A stretch of 64,000 nt of DNA from Whalleya microplaca (lineage: Eukaryota > Ascomycota > Sordariomycetes > Xylariales > Xylariaceae). Position numbers and translations under genes: made by a program. Location of the stretch: positions 62,001 through 126,000 of the forward strand of contig MU385770.1 in the NCBI GenBank assembly GCA_022497155.1, in the 5' to 3' direction. The notes beneath the pieces are model-generated. The model worked only from the letters and a program-made list of their open reading frames with translations. It searched no databases and had not been told where the DNA came from. Of the stretch, positions 12,181 through 25,218 are shown one piece after another; the stretch's first letter is position 1; every line of letters begins with the position of its first letter.

Positions 12181-13490
12181 TTTTCCGTATTGTCGATATA
12201 TGTTGTATGATAAATTCGAGCGTAAGCCGAATAATTATATTACCGAGCAGCGGTCAAGAATTCGTCGACGAAGAGCCGAAGCTCAACGAGGCGGATTATA
12301 TCATGCAAACGTCTTCAAGAATACTTAGTCACGTAGTCGCCGACCAGTATCCACTCATATATCGTTAGTCACAACTAGTCAGTACACGTCAAGAAACTAT
12401 CCTCCTCTTCGCTCCATATATTAATTACTCAGGACATTGAGTTAATGCCCCGCTGGACTAATCGAGGCGCATGTCCTGATTACATGCGCAGGACATGCGC
12501 CTTTGGCAGGCCCTTTCGGCTCCACAGCCGAACCGGTTCCCAAGGGTCGGCGACGCAGGTAGCATGGTCCAGAGATGCGACTGGACAGCCAGCGTGCTGG
12601 ATGCCATTAGCTGGGCGAGCTATAGCCCTTTTTGGACGGAGCCAATGCTACGCTGTGCCAGAAGGGGGCAGGACAGGAGGAATGCGCCGCGTGCGGTATG
12701 TACTCAGCCATGGGCGAGATACCACATGGCTACCAGCACCAAGTACGGTTCTGTATGTATGGAAGATCTCCACCCTGGGTTTCCAATGTTTCCAGGGTTT
12801 CCAGAACGTTATGGTGAAACGTGTGTGGCTTTCTTTCCCCGGGCGCCGGGACATTTTGCCCTTGCTCGGTTGTGGGCCGAGGCTCATAAGCGGACGGCGA
12901 TCATTGGGATGATGGGTCTCGGGGATCTCACGTCGGCTTATCCATGCGCTTCGGCGACATCAGAAGGACTTATTACTCACGGCACAACATACCACCCAGA
13001 TACCTCTTCATTCCCAAGGAAGTGGTAGACGTCATTTTCAATCTCTTCAGCAGAAAACCGAGTCAGTGTCATATTGCAATGCACGGACATATTATTCTGA
13101 TTTGCGGTCAAAAATGACTGTTTCACTATAATAACGGTCAAATCCTTAAACCATTGGCTGCCACGATCCCAATAGAATGAAGCCAACGACCCGAGGCTCT
13201 GGTAGTGCCGCTGGTCACTTGATGACACTGTACTGTACGAAATACGTACATACATATGCTAGCCCGAACCCAAGAACAGGCCCGCTTTAAATAATTAAAA
13301 TAATTAGAAGTGCAGGATCTCGCTGATCTCGTTATGGCATTGTTGTGACCATCCTCGTTATTGTCTCACCCTCTCATCAACCTCGACACATGAGTAAGCT
13401 TACTATTGTTGGGTGGAACATTTGATATAGGAATGAGCACCACTGTTGGAATCTCTCGATACGAGTTACCAAGTCCATGGTTGATGTTAG
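12181..13490. other. Spacer upstream of the YeeE-type gene
   Basis: Promoter of the minus-strand transporter gene lies at the left end. Two overlapping open frames around 12445-13028 have no family resemblance and compete with each other, so I do not call a gene. The rest is unremarkable. Confidence 0.5.
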
Positions 13491-14388
13491 ATGTTGGAGG
13501 GATGCGCCAATGGCCGAGAGGCCCATCACCCGGTTCGATCCTTTCCGAGACATACAGTTCCTACTTTCCGACTACCTTATGTATTTTATTGGCTACATGA
13601 CACTCGTTCATATTTCAGTAGGAGAATTCTGAAATATTTGCAAGTTTTCTTGTCCAGAATGTCGTCTTATCCCTTGCTGCGTAGCCTTCATCATATACCT
13701 TGTATGCTAGGTTAATTCTTATCGAGCCTAAAATTCAAGAAGAAGAAAAAAAGAAGATATCTGGACCTTACTATGTCACTCTCTCTTGAGCCTTTACAAT
13801 AACGTAAGTCCGTATGGTTGATTGCTAGTTTTCCTATAACATACACCTGAGAGCCAAGAAGCTTATCATCTTTGACCCCCTACCACGCGGAGGCTAAATT
13901 TCTTTAATACTAGACGGATACGCTTGTACATTCCCTTACCGCCGTCCTCTTTTCCGTAAATATTTTGCATTGTTTGCGTGTGGTTTTCGGGCCATATGAT
14001 TCTCACTATACTTGTAACAAGCGCTATAGTAGGGCTTGGAATATATCAATTTGCTAATCATTTCTCTATGGCCTCTAGGGTGCTTGCAGGTCTAATTCTA
14101 ATGGGAGGCGATAAGTCTTTATATAGACTATCTTCAGTAGTACGTATTGCTGGTGCGTATCTTTGTCTGTTGCCGACGTAGCCGCCCGTCAGGCTGTCAT
14201 ACCTTTTGTTAGGTGGTCATATATTCTAACAGTATCGAATAACAGCCAACAGTATCTAATGTATGTATTCCTGCAGCATTCCTGCATCTCGTATGGCTTC
14301 CAACAGGTCTTGGCTCCAATCCCCGTGTGACAGTACACCTGAGAGCTAAGAAGCTCATCATTTTTGACCCTCTACCACGCGGAGGCTA
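13491..14388 (+). pseudogene. Decayed coding fragments, possible membrane protein relic
   Basis: Three pieces look coding but do not join into one clean gene. The first, near 13491-13620, reads WRDAPMAERPITRFDPFRD followed by a hydrophobic LLSDYLMYFIGYMTL. The second, at 13978-14160, is hydrophobic (ILTILVTSAIVGLGIYQF, then ANHFSMASRVLAGLILMGG) and ends at a possible GTGCGT donor. The third, about 14256-14388, reads IPAAFLHLVWLPTGLGSNPR and ends HLRAKKLIIFDPLPRGG then TAA. A second copy of that same C-terminal end occurs at 13848-13898. I do not recognise the family; a polytopic membrane enzyme of the wax-synthase/MBOAT sort is only a guess. Confidence 0.35.
13842..14010 (+). repeat. Direct repeat, copy 1
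   Basis: About 170 bases repeated at 14334-14497, offset about 490. Differences are mostly C/T or A/G transitions plus a few small indels. It includes the terminal 17 codons and stop of a coding piece. Confidence 0.85.
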
Positions 14389-14497
14389 AGTTCCTTCAAT
14401 ACTAGACGGATGCGTTCATACATTCTCTTATCCCGCGCTCCTTTGCATAAATTCTCGGCGTTGTTTGCATTCAGGCCATATGATTCTCATTACACTA
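14334..14497 (+). repeat. Direct repeat, copy 2
   Basis: Partner of 13842-14010. Within the last 17 codons before the shared TAA the copies differ at four bases, all at third codon positions and all silent. Similarity continues past the stop to about GCCATATGATTCTCA. Confidence 0.85.
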
Positions 14498-15452
14498 TAT
14501 TTATTATACCCTTCAGAGCCACCTTCATAGAATTGGCGTCTAGAGATTAAGCACATTGGTTCTTGTTATTGAAGTAGATTGTTCCTTTAGAATATTCAAA
14601 TATGGAGGCAGTGGAGCATCGAAAAGCGCCCTTATCAACGGTGATTCAAAGTTCTAATTATTGAAACGGTATAGAACTTCTTACCACATACATTGCAGCG
14701 ATATCGGCTGATACTATAGATATTTTGTAAAATCATGTACCCGGCCGATAAAGTATTCGTAGTCTTAATCTCTTAGATATACATTGGATATACATTGGAA
14801 GGGAGGAAGCCGAGCGAACCCTAGTATAACTTTCATGACCGATGTATAGGCGAGCCTTTTCTGAGCCTCAATAATATATGACATGGAATCATATGAGTTT
14901 TACACTGGTCCTAGAATGGTATGTTTTTCATGGTGTTATTGTAGTGAGGCTCATACCAAGTCCAACCCGGGAAAGCTGTCAGACTAATACATCCCTGTCC
15001 GACCCCTGTAATTTTCTACAAAGGTCGCGATTCGTTGAAACATACCTAGATCCGATCTGGTCTTATCTCATAACATTTCAAATACTTCAGCGGCTGTATT
15101 CGCTTGAAATAATTAACTTTTAGATGTTGACCTCTTTGGAACATGAGCAGATGCACATCCCGTGAATAAAAACTGTACTCATGCACATACAAGCCGAGGC
15201 TTTTTATTATGGGTTCGAATCCTACCTAGGTAGGTATCCGCTGGAGCTTCCCTCGCAGGGGTGCATGCGGGGATAAGCTCAAGGATACTCCAATGATGAC
15301 TTATAGCGACTCTAGCTCAAAGGTGCCTCGGCTCATATACACATATTATTTTTAAGCTTCACTCATCGCACTCAGCCAACTTCACCTCAACTGTCACCTT
15401 CGCATGTAGAATAGTGCCCTTAATCCTTAATCCGCTCCTGAATCCGCCCAAG
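14498..15452. other. AT-rich spacer
   Basis: No gene is recognised. It contains a CCTACCTAGGTAGG palindrome at 15221-15234 directly after a GGTTCGAATCC string. That string matches a tRNA B box, but no tRNA fold is found around it. The right end is the short promoter of the next gene. Confidence 0.5.
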
Positions 15453-16030
15453 ATGCCTCGATCCCTCACGATCAAGAAAATCGAAGGCAAGCCAGGCCAA
15501 GTCTACTACCCGTGCGTCCCATCCCATCCTCATCCCCCTTTCACCACCCCAGATCCCCCCCCAACGCAGCAGTAGCACGCGCTCACACGACCCTCTTAGT
15601 CTACAACTCAACGAAATACCCCAGCCCACCCCGGGCCCTAACGAGGTGCTGGTGAAGCTGCGCGCGGCGGCGCTGAACCACCGCGACTTCTTCATCCGGC
15701 AGCATCTGTACCCGGGGATCTCGTTCGAGCACCCCTTACTCGCGGACGGCAGCGGCACCGTGGTCGGCGTCGGCAGCGCGTGCACCAAGGCCTCCCAGCT
15801 CCTGCACCAGCGCGTGATATTGACGCCGTGCCGCGGGTGGGCGAGCGCGCCCGAGGGCCCCGAGGACCAGACCCGGTTCAGTGTTATTGGTGGCGCGGCG
15901 CTGTATCCGGTTGGGACGGCGCAGGATTATGGTGGGTTTTTTTTCTTTCTTCCCGCTCTCTTCTGTCTGTCTCTGTTGCGTGTTTGGGAGGCATGAGACT
16001 CACCGATGCGAGTGAGATCGGAGGGGAGGG

Positions 16031-16069
<39 letters not shown>

Positions 16070-16831
16070 GGAGACAGCCAGTTGAATTGAAGCAAGAATC
16101 ATACCAGCTAATCCCCCTTCCAAGTCTGCGTCCACGAGTCCGAAGTCGAGCTCTGCCCACCCCACCTCACCCCCGCCGAAGCCGCCGCCCTCCCCCTCGT
16201 CGGGCTCACGGGGTGGCGGGCCCTCGTAACCAAGACAGGCGGCAACGCCGCCCCCGGGCGCAACATCCTCGTAACCGGGATCGGGGGCGGCGTAGCCCTC
16301 GCCGTTTTACAGTTCGCGGTGGCGCTAGGCTGCAATGTCTACGTCACCAGTGGCGCCCCCGAGAAACTCGCGCGCGCGCGCGCCCTCGGCGCCGCCGGCG
16401 GCGTCTCCTACCGCGCCCCCGGGTGGGAGAAGTCGCTGGCGGCGCAGCTGCCCGCCTCCCGCCCGTATCTGGACGCGGTGGTCGACGGCGCGGGCGGCGA
16501 TATCGTGAGTAGAAGCCTCCGCCTGCTGAAGCCGGGGGGCGTGATCTCGTCGTACGGGATGACGGTGGGCCCCAAGATGGACTGGACGATGCTGGCGGTG
16601 ATGAAGAACGTCGAGGTGCGCGGCAGCACGATGGGGTCGCGCGCCGAGTTCGCCGACATGGTGGCTTTCGTGCGCGAGAAGCGGATCCGGCCGGTCGTGA
16701 GCCGGGTCGTGAGGGGGTTGGATGATATTGAGGGGATCGATGGGTTGTTTGAGGATATGCGGGAGGGCAGGCAGTTCGGGAAACTGGTCATTGAGATTTC
16801 GGAGGAGGAGGATGTCGAGGCTAAGCTGTAG
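15453..16831 (+). CDS. MDR-superfamily alcohol dehydrogenase / quinone oxidoreductase-like protein
   Basis: Predicted 365 aa. Introns are at 15512-15599 and 15932-16124. The exon joins give VYYPLQLNEIPQP and GTAQDYVCVHESEVE, both typical of this family. An N-terminal GroES-like domain contains ALNHRDFFIRQ. A Rossmann fold follows, with TGIGGG at 181-186 and VYVTSG after it, then LKPGGVISSYGMTV and GSTMGSRAEF. Family members use NAD(P)H on quinones, aldehydes or enones, probably in the cytosol; the substrate cannot be told. I do not see the usual catalytic zinc ligands, so a zinc-independent reductase is likelier than a classic alcohol dehydrogenase. The gene is very GC-rich, which also makes long false frames on the opposite strand. 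Confidence 0.88.
16036..16066. repeat. (CT)n microsatellite in intron 2 of the oxidoreductase gene
   Basis: About fifteen CT units inside the intron 15932-16124, far enough from both splice sites to leave them intact. It probably also explains the unusual length of this intron. Confidence 0.95.
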
Positions 16832-17402
16832 ATACAGTTCGCATAGACTGAATAATTGCAACACTTGCAGATTGTCCGTTCTCAGAGGGTATATATATAC
16901 TCTTACCCCTTAAGACCAACTCTCAAGCCATTAGCACAGCATGTAGATGAATCAGCCATAAGTCCTCGTACATCGTATTTTTTTTTTCCTCGAATTCGGA
17001 GGATCAAGAGATGCCCCACGCCGGACTATATGCCAGATTGGCTCATAATAGTAGTACATTGACATGACATTCTCCTAGCCCATGGACTACCGGGTGCCAC
17101 GGCACGGACCGACCAATTGCAAACCATGCTGCCCTGATGCAGCTCCAATCTGTAATCTCGACACAAAGCACCCCAAGCGTGCACTTTCCACACATTCCCT
17201 TGATCCTTCCACTCCCTTCCCTTTGCTGCTGCTGCTCCTAGCATCTAGGTAGGCTCTATTGCTTACGACTAAACACGAGTTGATAATAAAGACCCTCCTC
17301 TCTCGCCAGACGCCGGCCTCCTTTCCTATCATTATTGATTGATGAAACCCTGTCAGTCATGCCAGTACATTAAGAAGCGAGGTATTGAATAAGTTCGGTA
17401 TC
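16832..17402. other. Convergent 3' spacer
   Basis: Lies between two genes pointing at each other, so it holds both 3' ends. No gene is seen. A CTAGGTAGG-type motif lies near 17245. Confidence 0.6.
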
Positions 17403-20349
17403 CTACGCCTCGTCATCTGATTGGTTGCCAGCCTGTCCATTTCCCGCCTTAATGTTGGGGGAAATGCTGATGGCGATCTTTTTCGGTCCACCTCCAGCGT
17501 CTCGGGCGCCGGACATCGATTTTCTCTTACGGAGGATGCCTGACGTACTCGAGTTGTTCGAGCTTGCTGAGGAACTATTTCGACGTTTGTGTTGGACCAT
17601 TTTGGTGAGGTCGTCTTCCTCGTCCTCCTCGCGCCGTCGTTTCTCAGATAGACGCTCCAACGGAGGCGCAACGGTGGCTGGACTTTCATTCGCCTTTTTG
17701 GGTTCATCCTCCGGTTTATCCTCATCAGCAGAAAGTGCCCCAGCGTCCACGTTCTCATCTGCCTCTTCGTCGGAGGCATAGTCTACTAGCGGTTTCGTGT
17801 TCGATGGCTCTCCGTTGGTGGATGACGTTCGATGGCCGGACTTTGGCTGGAAGTCTTCTTCATCATCGGAAGTGTTCCAATACTCGTCGTCGTTTTGGTC
17901 CATGGTGAGGTGCTCCATCAACCCCCCAGTCCTTGGGTTGATATTCGCCCGTCTTCTTGGCTCATCATCTACATCCATCGAGTAGTCCATTTTGGCAGTA
18001 AACCCTCCGGTCTGGTCGTACCGAATGATCAACGTTCGGAAGAGATCCAGATAAGTTAATGTAAGTAGCCTTTCTCGGTAGTTTTCGACTACATGCTTAA
18101 TTAGTTCCTTAATGTTCTCTCTCTTGATGAATTCGAAAAACTCTAAACATGCAGAACTAAGCAGATTGTCTCTCGGCATAGTCTGCATTAGCACCTCCAG
18201 GACTGGTCCAATGACCTTCTTCTCTGAAACATGTCTGATGTAGAATTCGTCTTGGAGGCCGATCAGCTGACGCAGGAACCGGATAGCAACTAGAAGTACA
18301 ATTAGCGTCGGCGGCGATTGCAGGCTCCGGGCAACTTACCAAGCTTAAGAAACTTCTCTCGGCAATTCAACAGCTGGGCAATGCGCATGACAATGTCATT
18401 ATTAAGGACAAAAAATTTGCTGCGGTGCTGATGTTGCCGAATAAAAAAGCAGAGAATCTCGATGAGGTATGTGAACATAGAGGCCTGCTGGACTGAGAAT
18501 TCCATGTTCGTTCGGTCTTTCAAGTTGATCAAAGGCTGAAACAGTTTGCTGGCCGAACTTTCGTAGAACCCGTTAAGGAAGTTATCCTGCTGAGGATCCG
18601 CACTCGGTGGTATTCTAGACGCAACTCTGGCCGCGTACTCCCCGTTAGCTTTAGCGAACGCCTCTGCCTGAGCTGGCGGTCCTTGATCCAGGAGGATTTT
18701 CAAAGCGTCAGATATCTGCGACTTGACACCTAAATCTACCTCGACTAAAAGGAGGTCGATGAGCGAGTCCGTCAAAGGTGGCTGTTTATCATGAAGCTGC
18801 CGGTATATCATCGAGCGTATCATCTGCGGGTCGTGATCGATCATAGAAACTAGGATGTCGGTTGCGCCAACGCGCACGCCCACGTCGTTGTGCCGCAGCC
18901 CAAAGTTAATGACCTGCAGAAGACCGTGGGCGAGGAAGTTGTTATACAGAGTTTGCCGGGCCGGTGGTTGAAGGTTCTTAGCAATCCCACAGCACTGCTG
19001 GATGAATAGGACGGCCTCCTTCTTGCGCCTCGCGTCTGGCTGAGAGGGTTTAAATATGTTGAACAGCTCGGCCAAGAATGATCCGTTTGCCTGTAAATGC
19101 TGTACGATGTCTACTTGGTTAAAGAATATGAGGGAATTCAGCACGGAAAACGTGTTATCATCCAAGATACGTGCAAGTACGACGTCCTTCAGGTATTGCA
19201 GTCGATAGGTCTGGTGGATCTTCCGCAGTATCATGCCATCCTCGATACGGACAACTTCTTTATAGCGGCCGGCGTCTTCCAACCATTGGCGGTGGTTGGC
19301 CTTGTGGCTCGGAAAATCTGGGTCATACTCTAAAGCGCCAACGACGCCAATCACGCATTCGTCCGATACAGCATGCTCTATAATGCTGGTGTCGTTGAGA
19401 AGAATGATGATCTTCATAATATTGCAGAGGCGATGTAGGTCATTAAGGCTTTCGAGATCCTCGGCATCGGATACAAGAGGTAATAGTTTGCCGATGTAGT
19501 CCTCGGTAAGCACATATTTGGTGAGGGACTCGCGACCATTAGTTGTCGTGCTCATAGCGCGGATCTGGGACTCGATCTCGGCAAGGTTTGCCATCGAAGC
19601 TTGGGGCAGAGAAATCGGGTGTGGCATATCCATAGCAAGATCATCTGATAAGCTATCATCTATTTACAAATCCTGTCAGCGCGGTGCCCAATAGCGATAG
19701 CGGCCATCGAAGTCTGTATACCTGCAGCAGCAGAGTGGTACTGCTGTTGGACGCCATGGATAAACTTCCTGCGACAAGCTTAGTTCAATGATTCCTCAGG
19801 CACAACCCGGGTAGGGTGAGGAGGGGTGGTTATACCATATCATAGCACAACCCTCGGCTTCCTGGAAGCTGAGAGCCATATCCACGCCATTGCTGGGTTC
19901 GGTCCATACGATTAAGGTTTCTAAAAACGCCAGTCAATTTCGGTGGTCCCATGGTGTTCGCGGCGAAAAAACAATATGCATACCCTGCTGTTTGTGGAAG
20001 CCATCTTCTTTGCAGATTCTCGTTTCCAGCAACACGCGGTCAGGGTGGTCTTCGGACTCGACGAGTACTCGGGGGTCTCTCTGCTGGCCATCTTCGGACT
20101 AGGGATTTATCGCGTCACGTTAGTCAATGTAGAGACAGCAACAGCAGTAGCAGTAGCAATGCGACGCCAAGTTGTGTTGACGCCGGGACATGCGGCGTGT
20201 CGCGACAGGCAAAAACAAAAATGACTTACGACGCTGAAGGCAACGGTGCAGAAACCAGTGCCGCGGTCGAACCAGTCGTTGTTGCGCAGCTCGTAGACCT
20301 TGACTCGCTTCTTGTCCGTCGACGGATGAGGCACGGGCTGTGCCGCCAT
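17403..20349 (-). CDS. PSY2: Serine/threonine phosphatase 4 regulatory subunit 3 (Psy2/SMK-1)
   Basis: Predicted 857 aa in six exons. Introns are at 20099-20229, 19921-19983, 19769-19835, 19660-19721 and 18290-18339. The first exon reads MAAQPVPHPSTDKKRVKVYE and begins a PH/EVH1-like domain spread over exons 1-4 (NNDWFDRGTGFC, PRVLVESEDHPDRVLLE, ETLIVWTEP, FIHGVQQQYH). Exon 5 carries the SMK-1 core (YLKDVVLARILDDNTFSVL) and armadillo-like helices; exon 6 continues with RFLRQLIGLQDEFYIRHV and an acidic, Ser-rich tail containing basic RRRE and KRRN patches that may be nuclear signals. By family knowledge it targets PP4 to DNA-damage and meiotic substrates. Exon 4 is only 47 bases. All junctions keep frame and conserved sequence. 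Confidence 0.93.
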
Positions 20350-23300
20350 CGTCAACGGTTCGTCGGATTCCACCTCGGTAGCCAGGCGGTTGTAGTGCAG
20401 GAGGTCGGGCGCAAGATCGAGGTGCTGCTGGAGGGATAGCTCGGTGTCGCTCTGGCTGAGGAGAGTGAGCGCAGCCACCTTTTCTCGACGATGGCGCGCT
20501 AATTGACGGGCGCGCACGCGACAGAGACAAAAAAAAAGACTGACGGGCGGAGGGGCGACGAGAATAGGAATGCTAGGAAATGCTGGATTGAAGGGTGACG
20601 AGCGACAAGGAAGAGGCGGCTGATTGATTACGACAGGCTGCGATGGGGCGTGTGGCTCGTGGTGTGGATGATGGTCGCCAGGTATGGACTGTTTGAGATG
20701 GATGGAGCGACGTGAGATGGGAAAAGATGTCACATCGAAGAGAGGATGGATTGTGCTGTGCTGGGCTCTGCTCTCGCCTGGCTCGATGCGACAGGGTCTG
20801 TGAGTTGTCCGAACCACCTTAGGCGCTTGGACTTTACTTTTGGCCGGGGGGCGGCTGGGTGGGTCACTCTCGCAGTCACTGGTTATACTGTGGGAGGGAG
20901 ATCCAGACTGTGACGTAGAGTCAGTCAGGATGGATTTTGATGGGGACACGGACCACGTCTGCACGGGCTCTCAGTGAGATTGAATGTTCAGTGAATGTTC
21001 AGCTTGAAGTAAATGGAATAGCATGCGTCGCAACAAGCAGGTGAACAGAATACAGGAAGTAGAAGATGCAGCGATCCAAAGATCCCCAATGCGCAAGCCG
21101 TTGTGAAGTATATTTTTCGGGAAACTTTTGAATGCCTTTCTGCTAGTGTAGTATGTATGTAGATGGATGATTGATGCGCGGGTGGATGGGGCGGCGCCGG
21201 GAAAGATTGGGTTGAACTTTCATCAGACAGTCGGTCGCTGCAGTGCTCGGGTCGGCGTTTGCAGAGTGGGCAGTGAGAGCATCAGTGGCTGTGGCGCTAA
21301 GGTATGTATATATGTATGTACCTCGGTACTCTCAACTGTCTGAGTGTCCGAGTGCTGGCAGCTGCCACTTCAAATTGAAACATGATTCTCGGTTAGTGGC
21401 TGATTCGCGTCACTACTGCCTATAAATTATAGGTATCTGCCACACTGTCGCGGCTACTTACTTCTACGAGGCTCAAGCCAGTAGCCGCTCGCTCAACTTT
21501 CAGATATATAAGTACATATGATGTCTGCTTAGACCATTTTCCATAGATCTGCAGATATCCATTGTTAATTGAATACTGTCGGTGGATATGAAATACTTGA
21601 ACTGCTTGATGTAGTTGTCTTTCACTTAAGACTCTTCGGCTCATAGGCAAACCCAACCTGTCATAAGACATGCAGTTCTTCGCCACGCTGAATATCGAGT
21701 ATAAGTAAAATGGTATTCTTCCCGGGTGGTCACTTGCTATTGGAATGTACCTGGGCTTTGCTCTTGGAATCTAACACCATTCAGCATTGCAAATATAGAC
21801 CTTTTCCCCTCTCTGAGACCAACAACTGTAGTATTCGAGCGGAATTCGATTCGCCTTGTCGATTAGGTGAATCCTGTCGCGACCAACTCGTTTGATAAGT
21901 TTCGCCTCATCGGAGACCAACAGCCTGAATGCATCTCACAAGACATGCGTCATACAACCGACGCGTTGGAGGCTCTTCTAAAAATCTATGGGACTTGATA
22001 TGTGCGTAAGTGGATATAACTTGTGGAACATACATTTATATCATTAATGTCGTCCTTGAATACTGGAAGCCAACGAAGTAGGTGATGTTTTGGAAGCTCT
22101 GCACTACGTTTAGCATCTAGTGGCCAGAGTGATGAGGCAATTCTATTTCGCCAATTGGTGAGAGAATGCGAATGTAAGCTGTTATAACACACAGAGAAGT
22201 TTTATATCAATGACCCCACGGACTTGAAAGCGATTCAAGGTATGCCGCAATTAAGCAAGGTTACACTTTAAAGGCCCGATTATACTCAGTAGATGGCGGG
22301 TTTGAGGTGCAGGCTCCCTGCACTTGTGCAAGGGTGTAAGTTATAATACAGCAACTAAGATCGTAAGATGGGATGACACGAAGCTTATATACATATATGC
22401 AAACGATAGACAATACTGATAAGACTAAATTTGATAGATAACTTGTCAATACACTAGGCCGCCATTGTATATCTACGATATTTAATATAAGAATGAAGTT
22501 TGCCAGTAGGTAGTTTATGTATAGGAAGAGAACCCGAACCAGATGGTCTCTCTTCCAATACTTCCAAAACTCATAAAATAGATAGGAAATAATAATGCTG
22601 TAGGTAAAGTTGATCCGTGACAGCAAAAGACAATTCATAAGCTGAGTCCAAAAGGCAAAAAAAGAAGCGGCTGTTCTGAAGGGTTAACACATACGGATTA
22701 CATGAAGTATGGTTTACTCGAGCCAAAGGAACCTTGTCAGACAATATGTCAGCATATGTCGGCGTATAAGTCAATAGCTCAGCCCGGAGTGGGTGTGAGA
22801 TAGTTTGCATAGCAAACGCTTCCTTTGAGAAAAATTTTCCAATAATATATATCAAGGACTACGCCTCCAAGATAAGGCACATAGCCTGTTCCCCCTCAAG
22901 TCTTGATCCTTGGCAGAAGGTAAGTATTGAACATGATGATGATTCTTAGCAAGCTGAATAGAATCCTGCTTGAAGAATGTTTGATTACAGCTCGTCAAAA
23001 GGCAGACGTTTATATGCCCGGGATTATTACATGCAGTATGCATCAGTATAGGACTCCCATGCTTACTGTCATGTATTGAGTCCCAATCCGTCACCGGCCG
23101 GATTTATGCAAGTACTTTAGCCCGGGCATTTGCTTCTAACAAATCTGACTGATAGAACTATACCCTAGCAAAAACCGAGTTCATACTCAAGTAGCTGAAG
23201 GAGAATCAGCTGGGATTCACTATGTCACGTCATGCAACTGAAGACTTGTGCCGTGGACCTGGGTCACTAGACGGAAGATTAAGGCCCTGGTGCCCGTACA

Positions 23301-25218
23301 GTAGGGTAGAGATGGCGGGATGAAATATAGGGCACGATGCAATATATGGTCTTGATATAGGTACAGTGTTACTTCCGGACTGCTACGTTATCCCACAGGA
23401 CGTATCCGTGAGGGAGTGAGAATGGGTTGCTTGATTGGGGATTACTCACTGTCTGAGACAGGTTTAAGGCTTGATCTGACGAGAACGAGGAATGCCAATG
23501 CATCCAATTGCAGCGAAAGCCCCATTGAACTTTAGTGATCCTCTAACCTCGTGCCCAGGATTGGTTAGGGCCCGTCGGGCTGGTAAGATACATACCTAGG
23601 TAGGCAGGTCGAAAATCCGGCTCTCTCCGTGCCGAATATTAGCAAATTAGGTAGATACTCCACCCAGCCTGCACTGGATTTGCACCGTGTTCCTCGTTTA
23701 TTATTACTCTTGAATCGTGGCTGGCCTCACTCACGACTACATACATCTCTACGGAAGCCAGCCTGGTCATGACAATTGCACTCACCTTGGTCGGATGATA
23801 TCCGAACTCATACATAGTGTGCCTGGGTTCAGGGGTTAGCGCGCTATTACAATGACAGCCCCCACGACTGTTGCGAACATGACGCCGCGGCATGCATCTT
23901 CCAATATATCAACGTAGCACCAGAGCGTTGCAGCCCATTACTGCCCATGTGTTTGAGTTTTTGACCGATCGCGCCTTTGCGCCACCATTGAGCTGAGCCA
24001 ATCTAGTGGTATGTACTTACATATGTATGTATGCCGTTTCCACTCAATAGAGCCAACAGTCGAAAACAGTCAACGTTGCGAAGTACCCGCCGTGGATATA
24101 ACGAATGCCATCGCAAGCCCTACATGTACAATGTAGTCCCCTCCCTCGTACAGAAATACGAACCCCCAGGATTGTGCATGCAGTTCTGCAAGTGAAAAAA
24201 TCCCTTAGCATTCCTCCTTGCTAATGCTATTTGCCAGAACCACTAGGGCTTTTTCGCCTTCGGATTGTATCAACAACAATTCCATACAGAAGGTTGGAGC
24301 TAGTGCTCCTTCTGCTCTTATTGGATCTTAAATGCTTCCGCTAGGCAAGTTGTGTGATGTTGTACCTATGGAGTGTGACTACGACTCTCGCGATAAGCAG
24401 GCCAGTCTTGTCTCGTTGGGGTAGGTGTCCGTTTTCTTTCATCAGATTGCCCACTTCTCCTCTCGAAACGGCTGTCAGCAATATATTCCAAGCATCCCAC
24501 GCAAAAAGCCGGCTTTCTCGGTTCTGAGCTATCTCGTTGGTGAAGAACGCAGTACATCATATCGCACCGTTTGCATGACTCGGGGATACACATACGCTTC
24601 AATTCCTAGTCGCGGCTATTTTAGCGAGCGCCACCAGTATTCGTCCTTATATATATGCCTCTCACGCCGGCTTCTATGTCAACGGCTCTGGCATAGATGG
24701 GGGTTGCTCACATAAGATAGCTGGTTGGCCCGAAGTATTCGAAAGCCTACATGACCTCTCTGCAGCGAGACAATCACGTTGTCGCTATACTATTCACTTC
24801 CGTCAGTTCCCGGCAGCTGTCCTGCACTTATATTCCTCTTGTTGTTTTTCTATAATAGCTAGCAACAGAGATCACTTCCTCGGTTGTAGTGCAGCATTGC
24901 TTTGTTACTTATACCCTCGGCAGCGTGTTCATAGCATAGGAAGAGCGATATCCTTTTGGTTTCAGCTCTCTATCATTGCGGAACAGGCCCGACTGCCTGA
25001 TATACTCGTCCTGCCCTTGGCCGACAACGGCGATACAGCTCGAGGTGACATTAGCTTCTAGTTAACTGAGAGACAGTTGACGTTTTTGTCCGTCCTCCCT
25101 GTTTAGCTTCAGACCTGTGCAACTAGGCACTGGTGTACCTGTGCTTCGACGATTACCTCACAACATCCCTGATTCTGCTCAGATTTACTACGCGTTCTGA
25201 GTGTTCTCAAATCGAACG
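20350..25218. other. Long gene-poor region
   Basis: The left 600 bases are the leader and promoter of PSY2. Beyond about 21000 the sequence is AT-rich with only short frames. The hydrophobic frame at 22261-22638 on the minus strand is low-complexity AT translation. A CCTAGGTAGG motif lies at 23595-23604. No tRNA, gene or intact mobile element is recognised. The last few hundred bases are promoter of the next gene. Confidence 0.5.

Noticed and set aside
12445..13028. Two overlapping plus-strand frames of 155 and 177 codons
   Set aside because: They overlap in different frames, have no recognisable protein motif and no convincing splice partners.
15210..15222. B-box-like GGTTCGAATCC
   Set aside because: No A box, cloverleaf or paired arms could be drawn around it.
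22261..22638. Minus-strand hydrophobic frame of 125 codons
   Set aside because: Rich in Leu, Ile and Tyr as expected from AT-rich sequence; no family features and no supporting start context.
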